Assembly: GCA_009760855.2 (NCBI GenBank)
Contig: WPIO01000110.1
Location: forward strand, 1,027,501-1,091,500
DNA length: 64,000 bases
Direction of reading: 5' to 3'
DNA from: Cristatella mucedo
Taxonomy: Eukaryota > Bryozoa > Phylactolaemata > Cristatellidae
The notes under the pieces were generated by a model, which was given only the letters and a program-made list of their open reading frames with translations, searched no databases and was not told where the DNA came from. The translations under genes and the position numbers were made by a program. Positions 12,357 through 24,200 of the stretch are shown here, in pieces (position 1 is the first letter of the stretch; the number at the start of each line of letters is the position of its first letter).

Positions 12357-12586
12357 CTAAGTGAACGGTGAAGAGACAGGGAGACAGGCTTTGCGCCTCG
12401 GTGACGGCAGCTGCCGCCAGCACGACGCCGCTGGACAGCATGCCTCTCGCACTGCGGCTCTCGTACCTCCGCTCGAATCACTTTTTTTCCTGCTGTAGCA
12501 AGGGCTTCCGTTTGCACAGGGATCGATCTGCTGAACGGCAGAGACGAAGGGATCGGCACAGTCATTGCATGAGTAGCACTGGATCA
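10459..12586 (-). CDS. Ly6/uPAR (LU) domain plus mucin-like stalk, GPI-anchored; partial (first exon missing)
   Basis: Two exons (12586-12482 and 12356-10459) join across a 125-bp GT-AG intron. The join gives a compact LU domain with ten cysteines: CYSCNDC, then PCANGSPC, WYYRGC, LGC and CYCASSLCN, ending with the family's hallmark Cys-Asn. After it come about 580 residues dominated by Thr, Ala, Pro, Ser and Val in loose repeats (TTAAPG, TTA, VTT), expected to be heavily O-glycosylated. The tail (VPCWLLGLQALFAAIVLH) is a hydrophobic GPI-attachment signal. The upstream acceptor (cctcttttcag) shows that at least one 5' exon with the signal peptide exists; I could not find it. LU proteins bind proteins at the cell surface; a mucin stalk would hold the domain away from the membrane. 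The domain assignment is solid, the ligand unknown. Confidence 0.82.
12357..12481 (-). other. 125-bp intron inside the LU domain
   Basis: Donor gtgatt, acceptor cacttag after about 25 pyrimidine-rich bases. Removing it joins SRKK to WYYRGC with a single Arg codon split after its first base, and restores cysteine spacing normal for the family. Confidence 0.8.
12482..12586 (-). CDS. LU-domain exon 1 (first half of domain)
   Basis: A 105-bp exon between acceptor cctcttttcag and donor AAA|gtgatt. It carries five cysteines in the pattern C-x2-C-x2-C, then x13-C-x5-C. Reading on past the donor gives a low-quality, stop-terminated frame, which supports the splice. Confidence 0.82.
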
Positions 12587-12929
12587 CTGAAAAGAGGTGA
12601 AATTATTTGATGAGTCTGACTTGGCGGTCATAGCCCGCTCAGATACGATTGCATTGGGCTACACAAGGACCAAGAACAGGCTTGACCAAACAGTCCACCA
12701 GCCATTCGCGTCATAATGTCATAACTCGGAGGTCGTTCTACCTTATGTCGCTGAGCGCGTTGGACAGGCAGCGATTTGACTAAGCTCGATCGCTTGAGCA
12801 TTACCGGAGCTCGACTTCACCTCGTGGATTCCTGACGAAATCTGATAAACTACAGTTCAACTACGGATTCTTTAGCGCTTACCAACTGCGAGCTGCAGTC
12901 GCAAGGGAGTGGAGTCAAGGACTAAGCAA

Positions 12930-13525
12930 ACATCCAAAAAGCGGCGCAGCCAGAGGTATTGCATGCAGCGTGCTTCAGTCGTTTCCACAGCAACAATGTT
13001 CACAACCAGTGAATATTTTGTTTTAGAAATATTGCATTAGTCCGATATTAGATAGGAGGGAAGCGACTTCTAATTTCACAGGGAGTGATGGCTTCCTGTT
13101 CTGTGACACAGCGAGGCGAAGTAATAAATCACTTTTGTCTTAAGCGTCAAACTGTACCATAACCTTTGCTATCCCATAATAATGTTTGCGTTTCCATTTG
13201 CAAATTGGCAGTGTAGCAGAAGCCATTTCGCGGTAATTGTGCGGCCATTAGGTGGCCGTTACGCCTGTGACTTTGAGTCGCAAGCATAGCTACCCCGGTG
13301 ACCAGATCCGCGTACCCGGCGTACGTCTTAAGCCGGTCGGCCTAGGTAGGGGATGCATTCATGAGCTGTCAGCCACCGAATCCTTTCAACCCATCTGATT
13401 AAATAGCGGCGCAGCTAGAACTTGGCCGAGTAATGTGTTAAATACTTGATTCAACAGCAATGTTCTTATGCAGGAAGTATTTTTTTAGAAATATTTCATG
13501 TTAGATATTAAGAAGTAGGACAGTT
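12930..13525. repeat. Old local duplication (two roughly 125-bp segments)
   Basis: 12930-13080 and 13395-13525 share agcggcgcagc, caacaatgttc/cagcaatgttctt and tttttagaaatatt with ttagatatta in the same order. Confidence 0.5.
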
Positions 13526-13900
13526 GATATCATATTATGTTGAGACTTTAAATTTGTTTTCAAAAATTTTACCACTATATTCGAAGGAGCACTAGAAGCT
13601 TATAGAAGCCAGAGTTATACGCCACAAGTGGCAGCTGATTCTAAATCACGGGTTCTGCGAGGTTAATCTTGACTATTTTTATTTTAGTTTTCTCACAGCT
13701 TTAAAAAGACGAACAAAAAATTTCACAATAACAATATTATCTTTTGAAAATACTTTTCGGCAGTGCCACTTTAGTTGGCAGAGCTTAGTCCCTGCTCGTG
13801 TCTGGACATATCGCTTACGCGGAAATGAATCTAAAAGACGGCGTATTTTGCTACTACCAGTGTAGCAAGAGCCGACACAATTTCAGAAACCAATAAAGGG

Positions 13901-13903
<3 letters not shown>

Positions 13904-13964
<61 letters not shown>

Positions 13965-13968
13965 TATA
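13904..13968. repeat. TA microsatellite
   Basis: About 32 TA units with one G interruption. Confidence 0.95.
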
Positions 13969-14539
13969 AAGGGCAATATGGCTGACAACTACGGATCAAT
14001 CTGAGACAGCGGGACGTACACTAGAACTAAAGATAGTACATATATTCGAAAATGCACAAGTATGTTAATACAAAACGCATTACAGTATACATTGTCTGGA
14101 TTACCACGTGCATACCGGCGTTTTGCGACAGAACTGCTGAAGCAAGTGCAGATAAGACCAGTGAACAGGTGAATCCGTGAGCAGCTTTCATTCATAAAAA
14201 TCTGCAAAAAAAATGTGTAACGTCCACAGCGAATCTGCGAAAGTCTGTCAAAGGTTGCTCTGCAAGAGTGACAGGATTCCTTGAACATTCTTACAATTTA
14301 ATAACGAGCCTAAATGCAACCTAACGACACACAAAAGTACTACTGACCTCAAATTGTCCTTTGGAAGCGAAAGCTTCCGGAAGCTAGCCTCGCTCTGGTC
14401 TAGGCTTTGAATATGCTATAGATGACAATGGCCGGTCGTTGAACTCGCGCGCAACCAGCACACAACGAGTTAGACCATTTTATATTTGACTTTGGCTAAC
14501 GCCACCTAGGGAAACTGGTACGCAATTGGACAATGAGAA

Positions 14540-14840
14540 GAAACGGTAATAATAAAAATAATAGTGATGTACTTGATAAAGCGCCCTCCGAGAAAAGAAA
14601 AAAAGTCCTTGCTGATTTAACAACCTCTTTTTGTATAGCGGCAGAAGAGCCTTTACGGCAATCAACAACGCTTGTAGTGGCGATAAAGGATCGCCCACCA
14701 TAAAATTCGAACCTAAGACCTCGGGGTCGATGTCATGAAAGTAACCGCCTTACCTAGTGAGCCATCACGGCTCACCAACTCAATCTCTTTCTAGGCACTT
14801 TTACGTTTGCTGCAAAGAGAAACGTGATTGAATGGCGAGT
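14540..14840 (-). mobile_element. LINE-B tail split by a SINE
   Basis: The tail begins 14541-14600 (acttgataaagcgccctccg) and resumes at 14780 (caatctctttctaggcactt, ttgctgcaaagagaaacgtg). A tRNA-SINE lies between, so the SINE inserted into the LINE end. Confidence 0.75.
14608..14772 (-). mobile_element. tRNA-derived SINE, family 1, nested in LINE-B tail
   Basis: Minus strand: agccgtgatggctcactagg head, then the shared body and the end gttgttaaatcagc. It is inserted in a LINE-B tail. Confidence 0.8.
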
Positions 14841-16970
14841 AATATCTGCTTCAACATTCGTCTTGTTTGTTTTCGACAAAAGTGTCTATCCTTTTCAACC
14901 GCGCTCGTATAATGGAAAAGGGACCACATGCGGCGAGATCCTAACGCTTTACGACACGCGGCATGGTGTATCGGAAATTAATACGGCTTCCAGTTAACGC
15001 GGCAGGAGGTGAATAACTAGCTTTCATAAATTTCCAAAGTCATTGGAGATAAAAAGGCCTACTTGATAACTTACTTAATCTTTAATTAATTAATTAATTA
15101 AATAATTTTAATTAATTAATTTATTAAATTGATATCAGGTTAAGATAAAAGGGCCTACGTCAAGTTATGTTCTACAAAGCCCGCTACCTGATGAATGCCA
15201 CTTGAAGCAAAAAATGTCACGCAACTTTGCGCGACGAGGAATCCTTCGGTAAAACTGCCGTAAAAATGAGAACATGCCTTGAATATGAGCTACCGTAGGA
15301 ATTAGTTTAATAAGCGGTAACGCTAGTAGCTACGCTTCTGGATAAGATTGTCTGACCCAAGAGAGTTTTTGGAAAGTCAAAGCCCAGCCTAGCTTCGAAT
15401 ATATAAGCCAACCTTTCTAGTTCATACATGTTTAAAGCGTGGGTGTTTGCGTTTGTAATAATACGAAAGGCAATCTGCAAGCGTAGCGTAGCGGGTAGAC
15501 CCTTTTTCGTCTGAACTGTCAGACGCACCTCCGCCTCCGCCACCAGCGTCAGCCCACTCAGCCCACGGCAGCTGCTAGTGCACTTACACCGGCCCTCGTA
15601 GTGCGATAGTAGCCCTCCTATTGTCCGACGCGTTCGTGTGTCTACTTGATTATTTGTGTCTCCATATTGTACGCGTCTCCCATAGGAAACCCCGACGAAC
15701 GAAGCGATGGTTTAGCCGCGTAATGATGGCATATATCTAATTGTCACGAGTAAATTAGCAATTCTCCCACTAGCGTATATCTGAATTTCTACAACATAGT
15801 AGGCATAAAATATTCTTGGCGATGTGCCAGCCGAATTCACTTTCGATATACAATAGAGCTCTAATAAAACGTGGCAAACTAGCCGCAGTCACGCATTCAA
15901 TCAATCAGAATTATCCAGCATTTTGCTCAGCGGGAGGACAGCGTTTTGGTATCCCCATCTTGCGTAAGGTCAATAGCGGATATTATCTCCTCTGGTCTCT
16001 GATCTCGGTAGATGTAATCTTTACAACTTGGCAGAAAATTGCAATTAAAGAAACAATCATATACTTTGTTACTGCAGTGCGATTCGGACCAGCGCCTAGA
16101 TAGAAATTTAAAGCTACCGCTGTAATCTCTTCGTTCGGCACCAAAAACTAGCTAGTCTCGCTAGCTCCCTCAATCAGTGGGAGCACTTAATCGCTTACAT
16201 CAAGATCGCGGGAACATTCTGTCTGGAAGCGAAATATATTTGCCACTCTATCTCACCAAAGACTGCCTTAGATCATTCTGTTTTGAAGTAAAACTGATGA
16301 CGTCCTTGAAAAATCTTTTGATATACCCGAGACCTGGCTGAAATATACTAACTAATCGACTCGTAATAAGACTAAGACTGGTGTTATTTTGGAACTTTTC
16401 AGATTTAATTCTGAGATCTGGCGCTGGTTCCGTCTTAGTCCTTCGAAACTCTATAAAATTTGTTTGATGATAAGGCCAAACCTCACGAAAAATATCCTTT
16501 TGGGACTTTATTCATTGTGTCAATTTCCACAAAGGATATTAGTAAACATTTTTCGTTAGATCATTGCTTACCTTATTGTTTCAGCAGTATGTGTTCTCTT
16601 CGGGTATCTAAATTCCTTTAAATCCTGAAAATTCGTAGAATTGCCATTACAAATTTCCGGCATAAAACAGCTGGTAAATCCGTTTAATTCATCCTAAATT
16701 CAACCTACGCTAACAGGTTAAAATACAGAACACGACGCAATCATATTTTCTTGATTAATTCGCGTTTATGCCCGCTCTCAGATGCCACACAGGTCTACAG
16801 AAGACGTTAAGCTAGCAGCGACTACAATATGTTTGTAGGCTTCAAGAACTTATACGGAATCAGGATTGACTCGATGATCGATATGTGTACGAAGCCTAAT
16901 ATTAGTTCCTGCCAATTCTTTAATCTATCCAGGCCGTGTCTGTAAGGATACATGGTAAAATTGAATAAAA
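14841..16970. other. Non-coding, nothing recognised
   Basis: AT-rich, with a TTAA repeat at 15.1 kb. No gene seen. Confidence 0.5.
15078..15130. repeat. TTAA-rich simple repeat
   Basis: ttaattaattaattaatt followed by AT-rich decay. Confidence 0.8.
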
Positions 16971-17137
16971 CAGCTGATTTAACTGCCTCATTTCTCATTT
17001 GCAGAAGCTGCAGAAGAAGCTTTGACAGCTGTGTCGCCAGCGCTCGCAGCAGTAGGCAATATAGGATCACCCACTGCAGGAATCGAACCCATAACTTGGG
17101 TAGTATAGAGTTAGTGTCTTACTCGCTGAGTCCTGAA
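16971..17137 (-). mobile_element. tRNA-derived SINE, family 1 (old)
   Basis: The B-box region (caggaatcgaacccataact) and end (cagctgatttaactgcctc) are clear. The A-box half is diverged. Confidence 0.6.
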
Positions 17138-17509
17138 CCCAGGATTTCCTATCAAACTCTTCATTCACCTTTCCCAGTTCCACATCAATGACCTCTTCCA
17201 AGAATTCCCCTACTGACTCAGTCCCGAAGTTCATTAAACAGTCTAAGAAGGCCAATAGAAGGTTTTAAGACCCCATAAATACTCGCCTCCAAACAAAGTC
17301 AGCATTCAAGAACGAAAACTTAAGTAACCTCCACCTAGTTTACCAAAATACTATTGCTATTCAAAAACCTAAGTGAGTTTTTGCGAGCACATCTAAATTC
17401 CTACGGCACAAAATAAAACACACGTAGAAAGTGAATTCTGGTTGCGATCTATTTGTGACTAGACACTACCCAGAGATGTTACTAGTGTCAGCGTGCACGT
17501 ACCTAGCAA

Positions 17510-17578
17510 GCAAATGCAAAGTGCCTTGAAATAGATTGAGTTCTCTGAGGGCGCTATAATAAATGTATTATTATTATT
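17510..17578 (+). mobile_element. LINE-B tail only
   Basis: Reads aaatgcaaagtgccttgaaa to gggcgctataataaatgt, then ATT repeats. Confidence 0.65.
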
Positions 17579-18014
17579 AGTCACGATGGATAACTGACTC
17601 GTAGCCGTCCGCTGCAAGCTTTGCAGGATCTCTGTATATCGGCTCACGACCATTGACAAACCAAGTTATGCTAGAGCGTATTCAGTCAAACGTGTCTACC
17701 TGCGCACTTCTGTGGCCTAAGTCCTACTCATAGCCCTATAGACGGCATGCCATTTGACCATTGCATGTCCTATCAGTAGTCTCACGTGACTAGTGATGGC
17801 ACTGCTCTTCAGCCGCTTGCATACTAAATAAGGCTCACTTTTTAAGCGATGTTGTCGCACTTCAAATGTTTGCCTGTCTTACCTGGCTGAGACATTTCTG
17901 AGCTTAGATATAAATTGTCAGTCGTTCTCCAAAGAAGCTGAAGTATTGGCAACCTTGAAATATATTGCTTGTGCTCTCAGTCTACAATATTTATGAGTCA
18001 CTATCTTGCCGATT

Positions 18015-18250
18015 TATAAATGTTCCTATCGTCTTCTGGAACTCTGCAAAGTCAAAAAGACGTTAAGATTGCTAGACCGGAAAATTGGCTTTGCGAGATT
18101 TAAGCTGCCCAGTGCCGCTTTCGCGGGACGGACGTAACCGACACACTGAATCTCGAGCAGCAGCAAGAAAATGAGAAACGCAGCTTGTAAAGGAGAATAA
18201 CCGTGCTCAAGCAAGTGACGTGTGATTGGCTGAGAAACACCGGCGTACAT
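18015..18250 (-). mobile_element. LINE-A 3' fragment (old)
   Basis: On the minus strand it ends gtctttttgactttgcagagttccagaagacg, with the same layout as the other LINE-A tails. Confidence 0.5.
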
Positions 18251-18300
18251 GCTACATAGCCAGATCTTTAGCTATCGCTAGAGCTTGCTAGCTGACCCAG

Positions 18301-18372
18301 TGCAATAATAATAATAATAATGCACTTGATAAAGCGCCCTCAGAGAACTTAATCTCTTTCTAGGCGCTTCGA
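18301..18372 (-). mobile_element. LINE-B tail only
   Basis: A TAA repeat then tgcacttgataaagcgccc to tctttctaggcgctt, i.e. the family tail on the minus strand. Confidence 0.75.
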
Positions 18373-19500
18373 TGACTAAAAGGAACCGATGCTTCGCGTT
18401 CTGGGTTAATGACCTTAGGCTTGCTTATTCGCTCGCTAATTAGGCTGCCACTAAGCCACCAGGAAGAGGCCTTCCCTTTGATGAGAAATAAAACGCCGGA
18501 GATAGCGGAAGCGCGGAGTTTAATTTTTGAGGCGTGGGCCCAAAAGGTTGCTGTTTCGGAGCGCCGTCGTCAGCGAAGCTTGTTTCAGCAGCCGATTGCA
18601 CACAACTGTCTGGTGCGTCTGGGAGCGAGCAGGTTGCAGCGGAGATGCTGCGGTGGCACGCGGCGGGCTATTTCTCCACTATTTCTTCCTCACTCCAACC
18701 GCTGGCCGCGCGAGGAGCCCGTGTCGGCTGCTTGTCGAGGGGCAGCCCTCTGCGGGCGGCGGCTGCCAGCCAGGTCAAGGCCACGGACGCCTCCGTCGTT
18801 TTTGTGTCGCTGCGGGCCTCGACGGGAACAAAGCTCGAGATCCTCTCGGGTTCTAGAGCCGCAAGTTCTAGAGCCGGTTGAGCAGCTGTGCGTAGCGCGC
18901 CGCCGCAGCTGCGCGACCTTCGGCCGGCGACCTTCAGCCCTGCAGCCGACCCTCGACGTTGCTCCAGCTCGAAAGGGGTTGCGCCTGAGAGCGCTTGCCC
19001 CTTCGCGTGCAGACGACGGTGGCCCCGCCCATCGTCAGTGTCCAACCTCTTCTTTGCTTTCCGCTGGTGGCTCCGGCGTGTCTCCGGGCCTGCACTTCCG
19101 GGCCTGCACTTCCGGGCCTGCACGGCCGCTCGTCGGAGCAGCAGGGGCGGACCACTTGCGCAGCGATAACGCCAGCGATCGGCCGTTGCGTGGGATTGGG
19201 CCGTGCTTTGATGCTGTCTCCCCTCTTAAAGTCACTCGTCCCTTTTTGTCGACAGCATAATTGCGGTGCTCTTGACTAGGCGGCTATCTTTAAAGCCTTT
19301 ACACGCATGACAGCCCGTCTGAAATCGGGTGCCGTAATTCGCGCGACGTCGCTCTCGTCTGCGGAAGGAGCTGCCGAAGCTCTTTCCGGTGCAGTCACGT
19401 GAAGCTGCGAGCTCAGTGCGTTCGTTGCACGCGCGTGTCAGGTTCGGGCTGTGGACTGTTTTCGTGAGTTTTTTAAACTGTCTGGGAGGCAGCACAAGCT
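18373..19500. promoter_or_regulatory. GC-rich, CpG-dense block (candidate promoter island)
   Basis: CpG-dense DNA in a mostly AT-rich setting. Open frames on both strands are long only because stops are rare in GC-rich sequence; none is recognisable. It lies 6 kb upstream of the minus-strand Ly6-mucin exons and could hold a promoter and first exon, but no core element decides this. Confidence 0.4.
19084..19125. repeat. 14-bp GC-rich triplicate
   Basis: ccgggcctgcactt repeats at 19084, 19098 and 19112 within the GC-rich block. Confidence 0.85.
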
Positions 19501-21209
19501 GCAGTCCTCACCGCCGTAGAAGGATGACTGCTAGCGAAAGAATTTGAGGACGCATTTTAAGGTTGCATCTCTCAAACGATGCAGGCTGGGACGGCGCTGC
19601 GTGCACCTCGCAGACTCAGAACATTTCGCCACATTTCTTCTATGAAGGAAGCGAGAGCATGGGTGACAAACACAGTAGTGACGTAGCACCGACGTGGCTA
19701 TAGTCGGTCGCATGACCGGTGCATACCGGCTGCAGAGCCAGCCGTCTCCGTGTCAGGCGCGTCAGTCTCCGGGTCAGTCTGATCTCAGATCTCGCCGCTC
19801 GCATTTCTCGTCGAACGAACTTCGTACCTCGCGTGTCCTGGTAAACGGACTTTTTGCTTTGACAGCCGTCGGCGGCTTCAACAGCCCATTACGAATCATT
19901 TTGAGTATGATTTGTACAGGGTATTTATGCTATTATAGTAATACTTAATTTGTAAAATAACATAATAACAAAATTACATAATTATAATATTACATAATTT
20001 GCAAAATAACAATTAGTACAGAGTATTATTTGAGTATGACAGATTACAGAGCACCAAGAGACCTTTGTAATTCAGGACAGATGGAAAGGAAGTCCTCAAG
20101 TCGGGGGCATGAAAGGTGAAGATGTCGTTGCCTAAGAGTTATGTAAGCGTGAGGTGCGCAGTCAATGGCCGACAGAACAAAAGCTTCAGTCGCACAGAAT
20201 CTTTAAATGAAAAAGAGAGTGGTAAAGCTAGCTAGTTTCTGACAGGAGCCGAGTCTTATAATTGTACGTAATGTTAGCTTCAGCAGCCAAAGCGGTGAGA
20301 CATACATGACAGTCACGGCACTGCGGTAGAAACTGTGAGCGGGTGGCCGATGTAATACGAATTTTTTAATTTAAAAATCTACCAATTAAGTTAATTGGAC
20401 TCTAAGAATTCGCGTTGTTTTTTTCCTAGAGTTTGTGTGTAGTCTTTCTGAATTTTTTTTTATTGAGGCCGAGGACAGTTATTTGCTGACGGATCAGCAT
20501 CAAAGCTGTAGGGTAGATGTTTTTATATCCTTATAACCTATTTAACGTAAAGTCTCCAAGCAAGATGGCCAATAGATAAATAAATTCCGTAAAGCTTCTA
20601 ATTATATCTTAAGTGCAAAATTATATTCCAATATGCCTTGTAGCTGCATACTAAACTTAGTCCGGTACTAGAGAATTGTCAGATTGTCTTATGCGATTAT
20701 AATAACTAAACGAGAAAATAGTTCAGAAGGTGCAATTAATTGAGTATGGTTAAACACAATCTTGCTATGGGTGACTTTAGATACTCTTTTTCTTTCAGTT
20801 TTTGGCTGTAGAAATATTTTATTTTCTATATGCTATAGCATAGTAAAGTCCAAAGGATGTGGCGAAGCCCAGTGGAGCAGGGGGTGTATCCCCCAGTCGA
20901 GTGTGACCAGGGGGCGCCAGCTGACAAATCACCCCTCCCACGCTAACACCGCGAGAGATGGCCAGCATAGAAAATGTGAACGACCGTAGGCTGCGGTCCA
21001 GAACTTCGTCGAGAGCACTTAGTTCGTTCAGGAAATAACAGCAGCAGTAGCTTCTGCTAGCCATGTCAGAGGCGACACGAACGCCGAGCCCTTTTCCACC
21101 TTCGTTACTGTCCAGTTGATCTCTTAATATCTAGGGTCAACCATAAAGCGCTCCCAAATGTCCAACAGTCAATTGAGACTATTTGGAAACCAGTATCCGC
21201 TGTAACTCC
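19501..21209. other. Non-coding, AT-rich
   Basis: AT-rich with aataacataat-type runs at 19.95-20.02 kb. No gene seen. Confidence 0.5.
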
Positions 21210-24200
21210 GCGAAATGTTCGCCACATCACCCACTGCCGACCAAGAACTCGTCATCGTCAGCTCTGACAGTGCCAACGAAACCGCCGAAGAAGTGACCGA
21301 CATACTCGAAAAGTGGAGCTGGCGCTCATTCTGCAAAACCGGAAGCTCTCACTGCGCATATCGCACCGGAACGACACCAGCGACAACCTGAAGGGACTGG
21401 GCGTGCGCACAGCAAAAGTGCTGGACCGCAGTCAGCTCGATTGCCTGAACCAGCGTAGCCAGGTCAAGGTGACGAATTAGGGGATGCCTTTAGCTACGTC
21501 ATCCAAAGGGTGCGCACGACGACATCGATCTAAATGCTAGGTCGAGAGAGAAATGCCACTTCGACTTGCCGATGCCTTTCATCGGAATGTGCATCGGATG
21601 GAGGCGTGTGCCCAAGCCAGAAATTGCACGCAGTCAGGCGTCATATTCAGCCATCGAGCGGCTGCAGGCGTGTAAGTGGCTGCAGGATTTCTGCGTCACT
21701 GAGAATATTTTTACTTCACTCCGCGCTTCCTTTCTCCTTCCTCTCGGGGCTCGGACCAGTTGACAACGGGAACTTTTAGAGCTGAGAGAAGGTCGGCAGC
21801 ATAGATTGCAAACTTCTCGCCCATTGAAGTAGCCAAAAGTCGCAACTTTACAAGGCGATGTACAAGGCCCGGCCATTGACAAGTTGAACAAGGGGCTCAC
21901 ACAATTGCAGAAAGTATGGTATTAAGAAACAGATTATCAGCATGATCAAACGCGAGCTGAAAATTAAGCTCTCTCGTCAGGATTGGACGACACACTACGA
22001 CTCCTAATGAGCCGAGACACTGACCCCGCCGAGGTCATGACGATCCGGTCGATTCGCACGACCTCGGCCACCTCCTCGGGCGCCGCATGTCCATCTGCGA
22101 GCGAGACCTCGAGCTTGCCGCCATTGCGCTGTAGAAGACCCACAGGATGCCAAAGCGACACTCTCCAGCACTCAGAGTGTTCAGGCGCTCTCGCGAACCT
22201 ACCTGGTTGCTAAGCGTCTCGGCGACGAGATGGGCGAGGCTTATCGCTGCGTTGTAGCGGACGAGACTCGCGATGAGAGCAAGAAGCAGCAGCAGCAGAC
22301 GGCTCTTGTGCACCGCACAAGAGCCGTCTGCTGCTGCTTGTTGTTCTGTTGTTGTTGTTCTGCTTGTTGTCAGGCCAAGAACAGTGCGCTTCGCTTCGCC
22401 ACTCACCGATATGAACCGGGTGACAGATGTTCCGCGCCGATGCTCCGTGCAAAGCTATCGATCGCTGACTTTCATGCACGACATATTCATGCGATCGCCG
22501 ACTGTTGCTCACGGGGCTGCGACGGTGCGGCCAATCTGCGCTACAAGTCAACGGTGTGCAAGCTTTTGATCTTTGGCCACTGAGCGGGGTAGTGTGCTGC
22601 GGCTATCATTGCAGCGCCAAAGCTCCAGCTGGCTCTTCTGATTTCGTCCCGCACGGACGCTGTATTCGACATTGCCCTCTTCTTCAAATTTATCGGTGAT
22701 GTAATCAGTCAGGCAGCAGGTTCTTGAAAGGGCTACGGGCGAACTGTTCGCGAAATGAAAGGAGCTCCTACCATACCTAATCAACGAGCTGCAGGCTTCG
22801 ACAGTCCGTGTACTGAACCAGCAGAAGACTTTACAGCTAGGCCCGGGAGCTACGCAGTGGTAGCCATCGAAATCATTTAGTCGAAATGTCCTAAGCCACC
22901 GCTGAAGTCATGATTCACTCCGAAAAGCGAAGTTTCGCGGCTGATCATAGAATCGGGGCGACATGCCTCCGCGACCAGGTGCTTTTATTTAAGTTCGCCT
23001 TCATCTTAGATTGCACGGAGCGCTCTCTATTAGTTACACAGGAGCTATCGAAGTCGCTGCAAAAATGGGATCCGGCGTTGCCAATGCCTCAATCACACAC
23101 TCGGTCAGACAGAATGTTACAGATGGCGGTCAGACAGAATGTTGCAGATGAATGTTGCAGATGTGGTTGCGGCTGATTATGACGATCGCTCGAGCTCGGC
23201 ACACAAGTTTGGTCAGCATCACGAGATCGGAGTGCCTGACACGACAATCGACTACGTGCGGTAAGGCCGGCCGAGTCCTGATGAGCGAACGAATAGCAAG
23301 GAAGGATTCTTCCGTGTCGACTCAATCTAAGTGGCAAAAGACTAAATGAAAACAGATGGGGACTTTAGATTTGACTAGGAGTCGAAGGAGATTCTCGGCC
23401 TGGTCGCTTTTGCATTTTCCCTCGTCACCGTGTCTCTGCATTTAATTAATGTCGACAGCCTTGTAGAGCTGGAAATAAAGTTCTCAAGATAGACTTTCCA
23501 CACGTCGAGCCGATCATCTTGAGATGGCGGCTTCGCAACTTTCTCCTAGGGAAACAGATTCAGATTAAGCACCGTTGAAAGATAGCTTCTTCGTCTTGCA
23601 TTCGTGCTTGCAGAGTCTGCTAGACCCTAGGCGGGCCGTGACCTTTTGTGCAAGCTGAAGCAGCTCGTAATGCCTGCCCATGTCAACCACCGAGGCCGAA
23701 CGTGTGCTAAGCTTAGCAGAACAACTTATCTTTGTACGCTTTCGAACGGCAATGGGTGCCGACTGACCTTTCGCGACGACGTGCTGCTGCTGTATAGTGA
23801 CAAAGAAGCGCCAGCTGTGGTAATGCACGAGATCATAGCATATTTCAGTCTATATATATTTCAGTCTATACACTTATGTGTTGATTAAAGACTTGCGATT
23901 TCCACTTTGTTCATCACTGTAGGCTGCAGGGTTGACCTTGACCTAAAAATCCTGGCTCCAGCACTTTTATTCCAGTGACTGCAATTATATTCTCTAGTCC
24001 GAAAGCATTTTTCCGACTCTACATATACACCTGCTAAAATTAAATTGATAGATTTCTCTTGACATGAGGATTGACTCCAATATTTGAGCATCGTAATGCA
24101 AAAAGAAATCAAGTTTGAAGAATTCTGACTAAAATAAATGCATTCAACGTTATTTTTTTTATTATGCGTGCTAAGGCTGTAGAATGCTGTAGAAGCTGTC

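Larger units (their letters stand above)
12600..14539. other. Upstream intron or flank of the Ly6-mucin gene
   Basis: The acceptor at 12587 implies intron here. It holds an old duplication and a TA repeat. No signal-peptide exon was recognised. Confidence 0.45.

Noticed and set aside
18409-19260. 283-codon plus frame and a 151-codon minus frame
   Set aside because: GC-rich sequence gives long open frames in many phases. Composition is Arg/Ala/Ser-rich with no recognisable domain.
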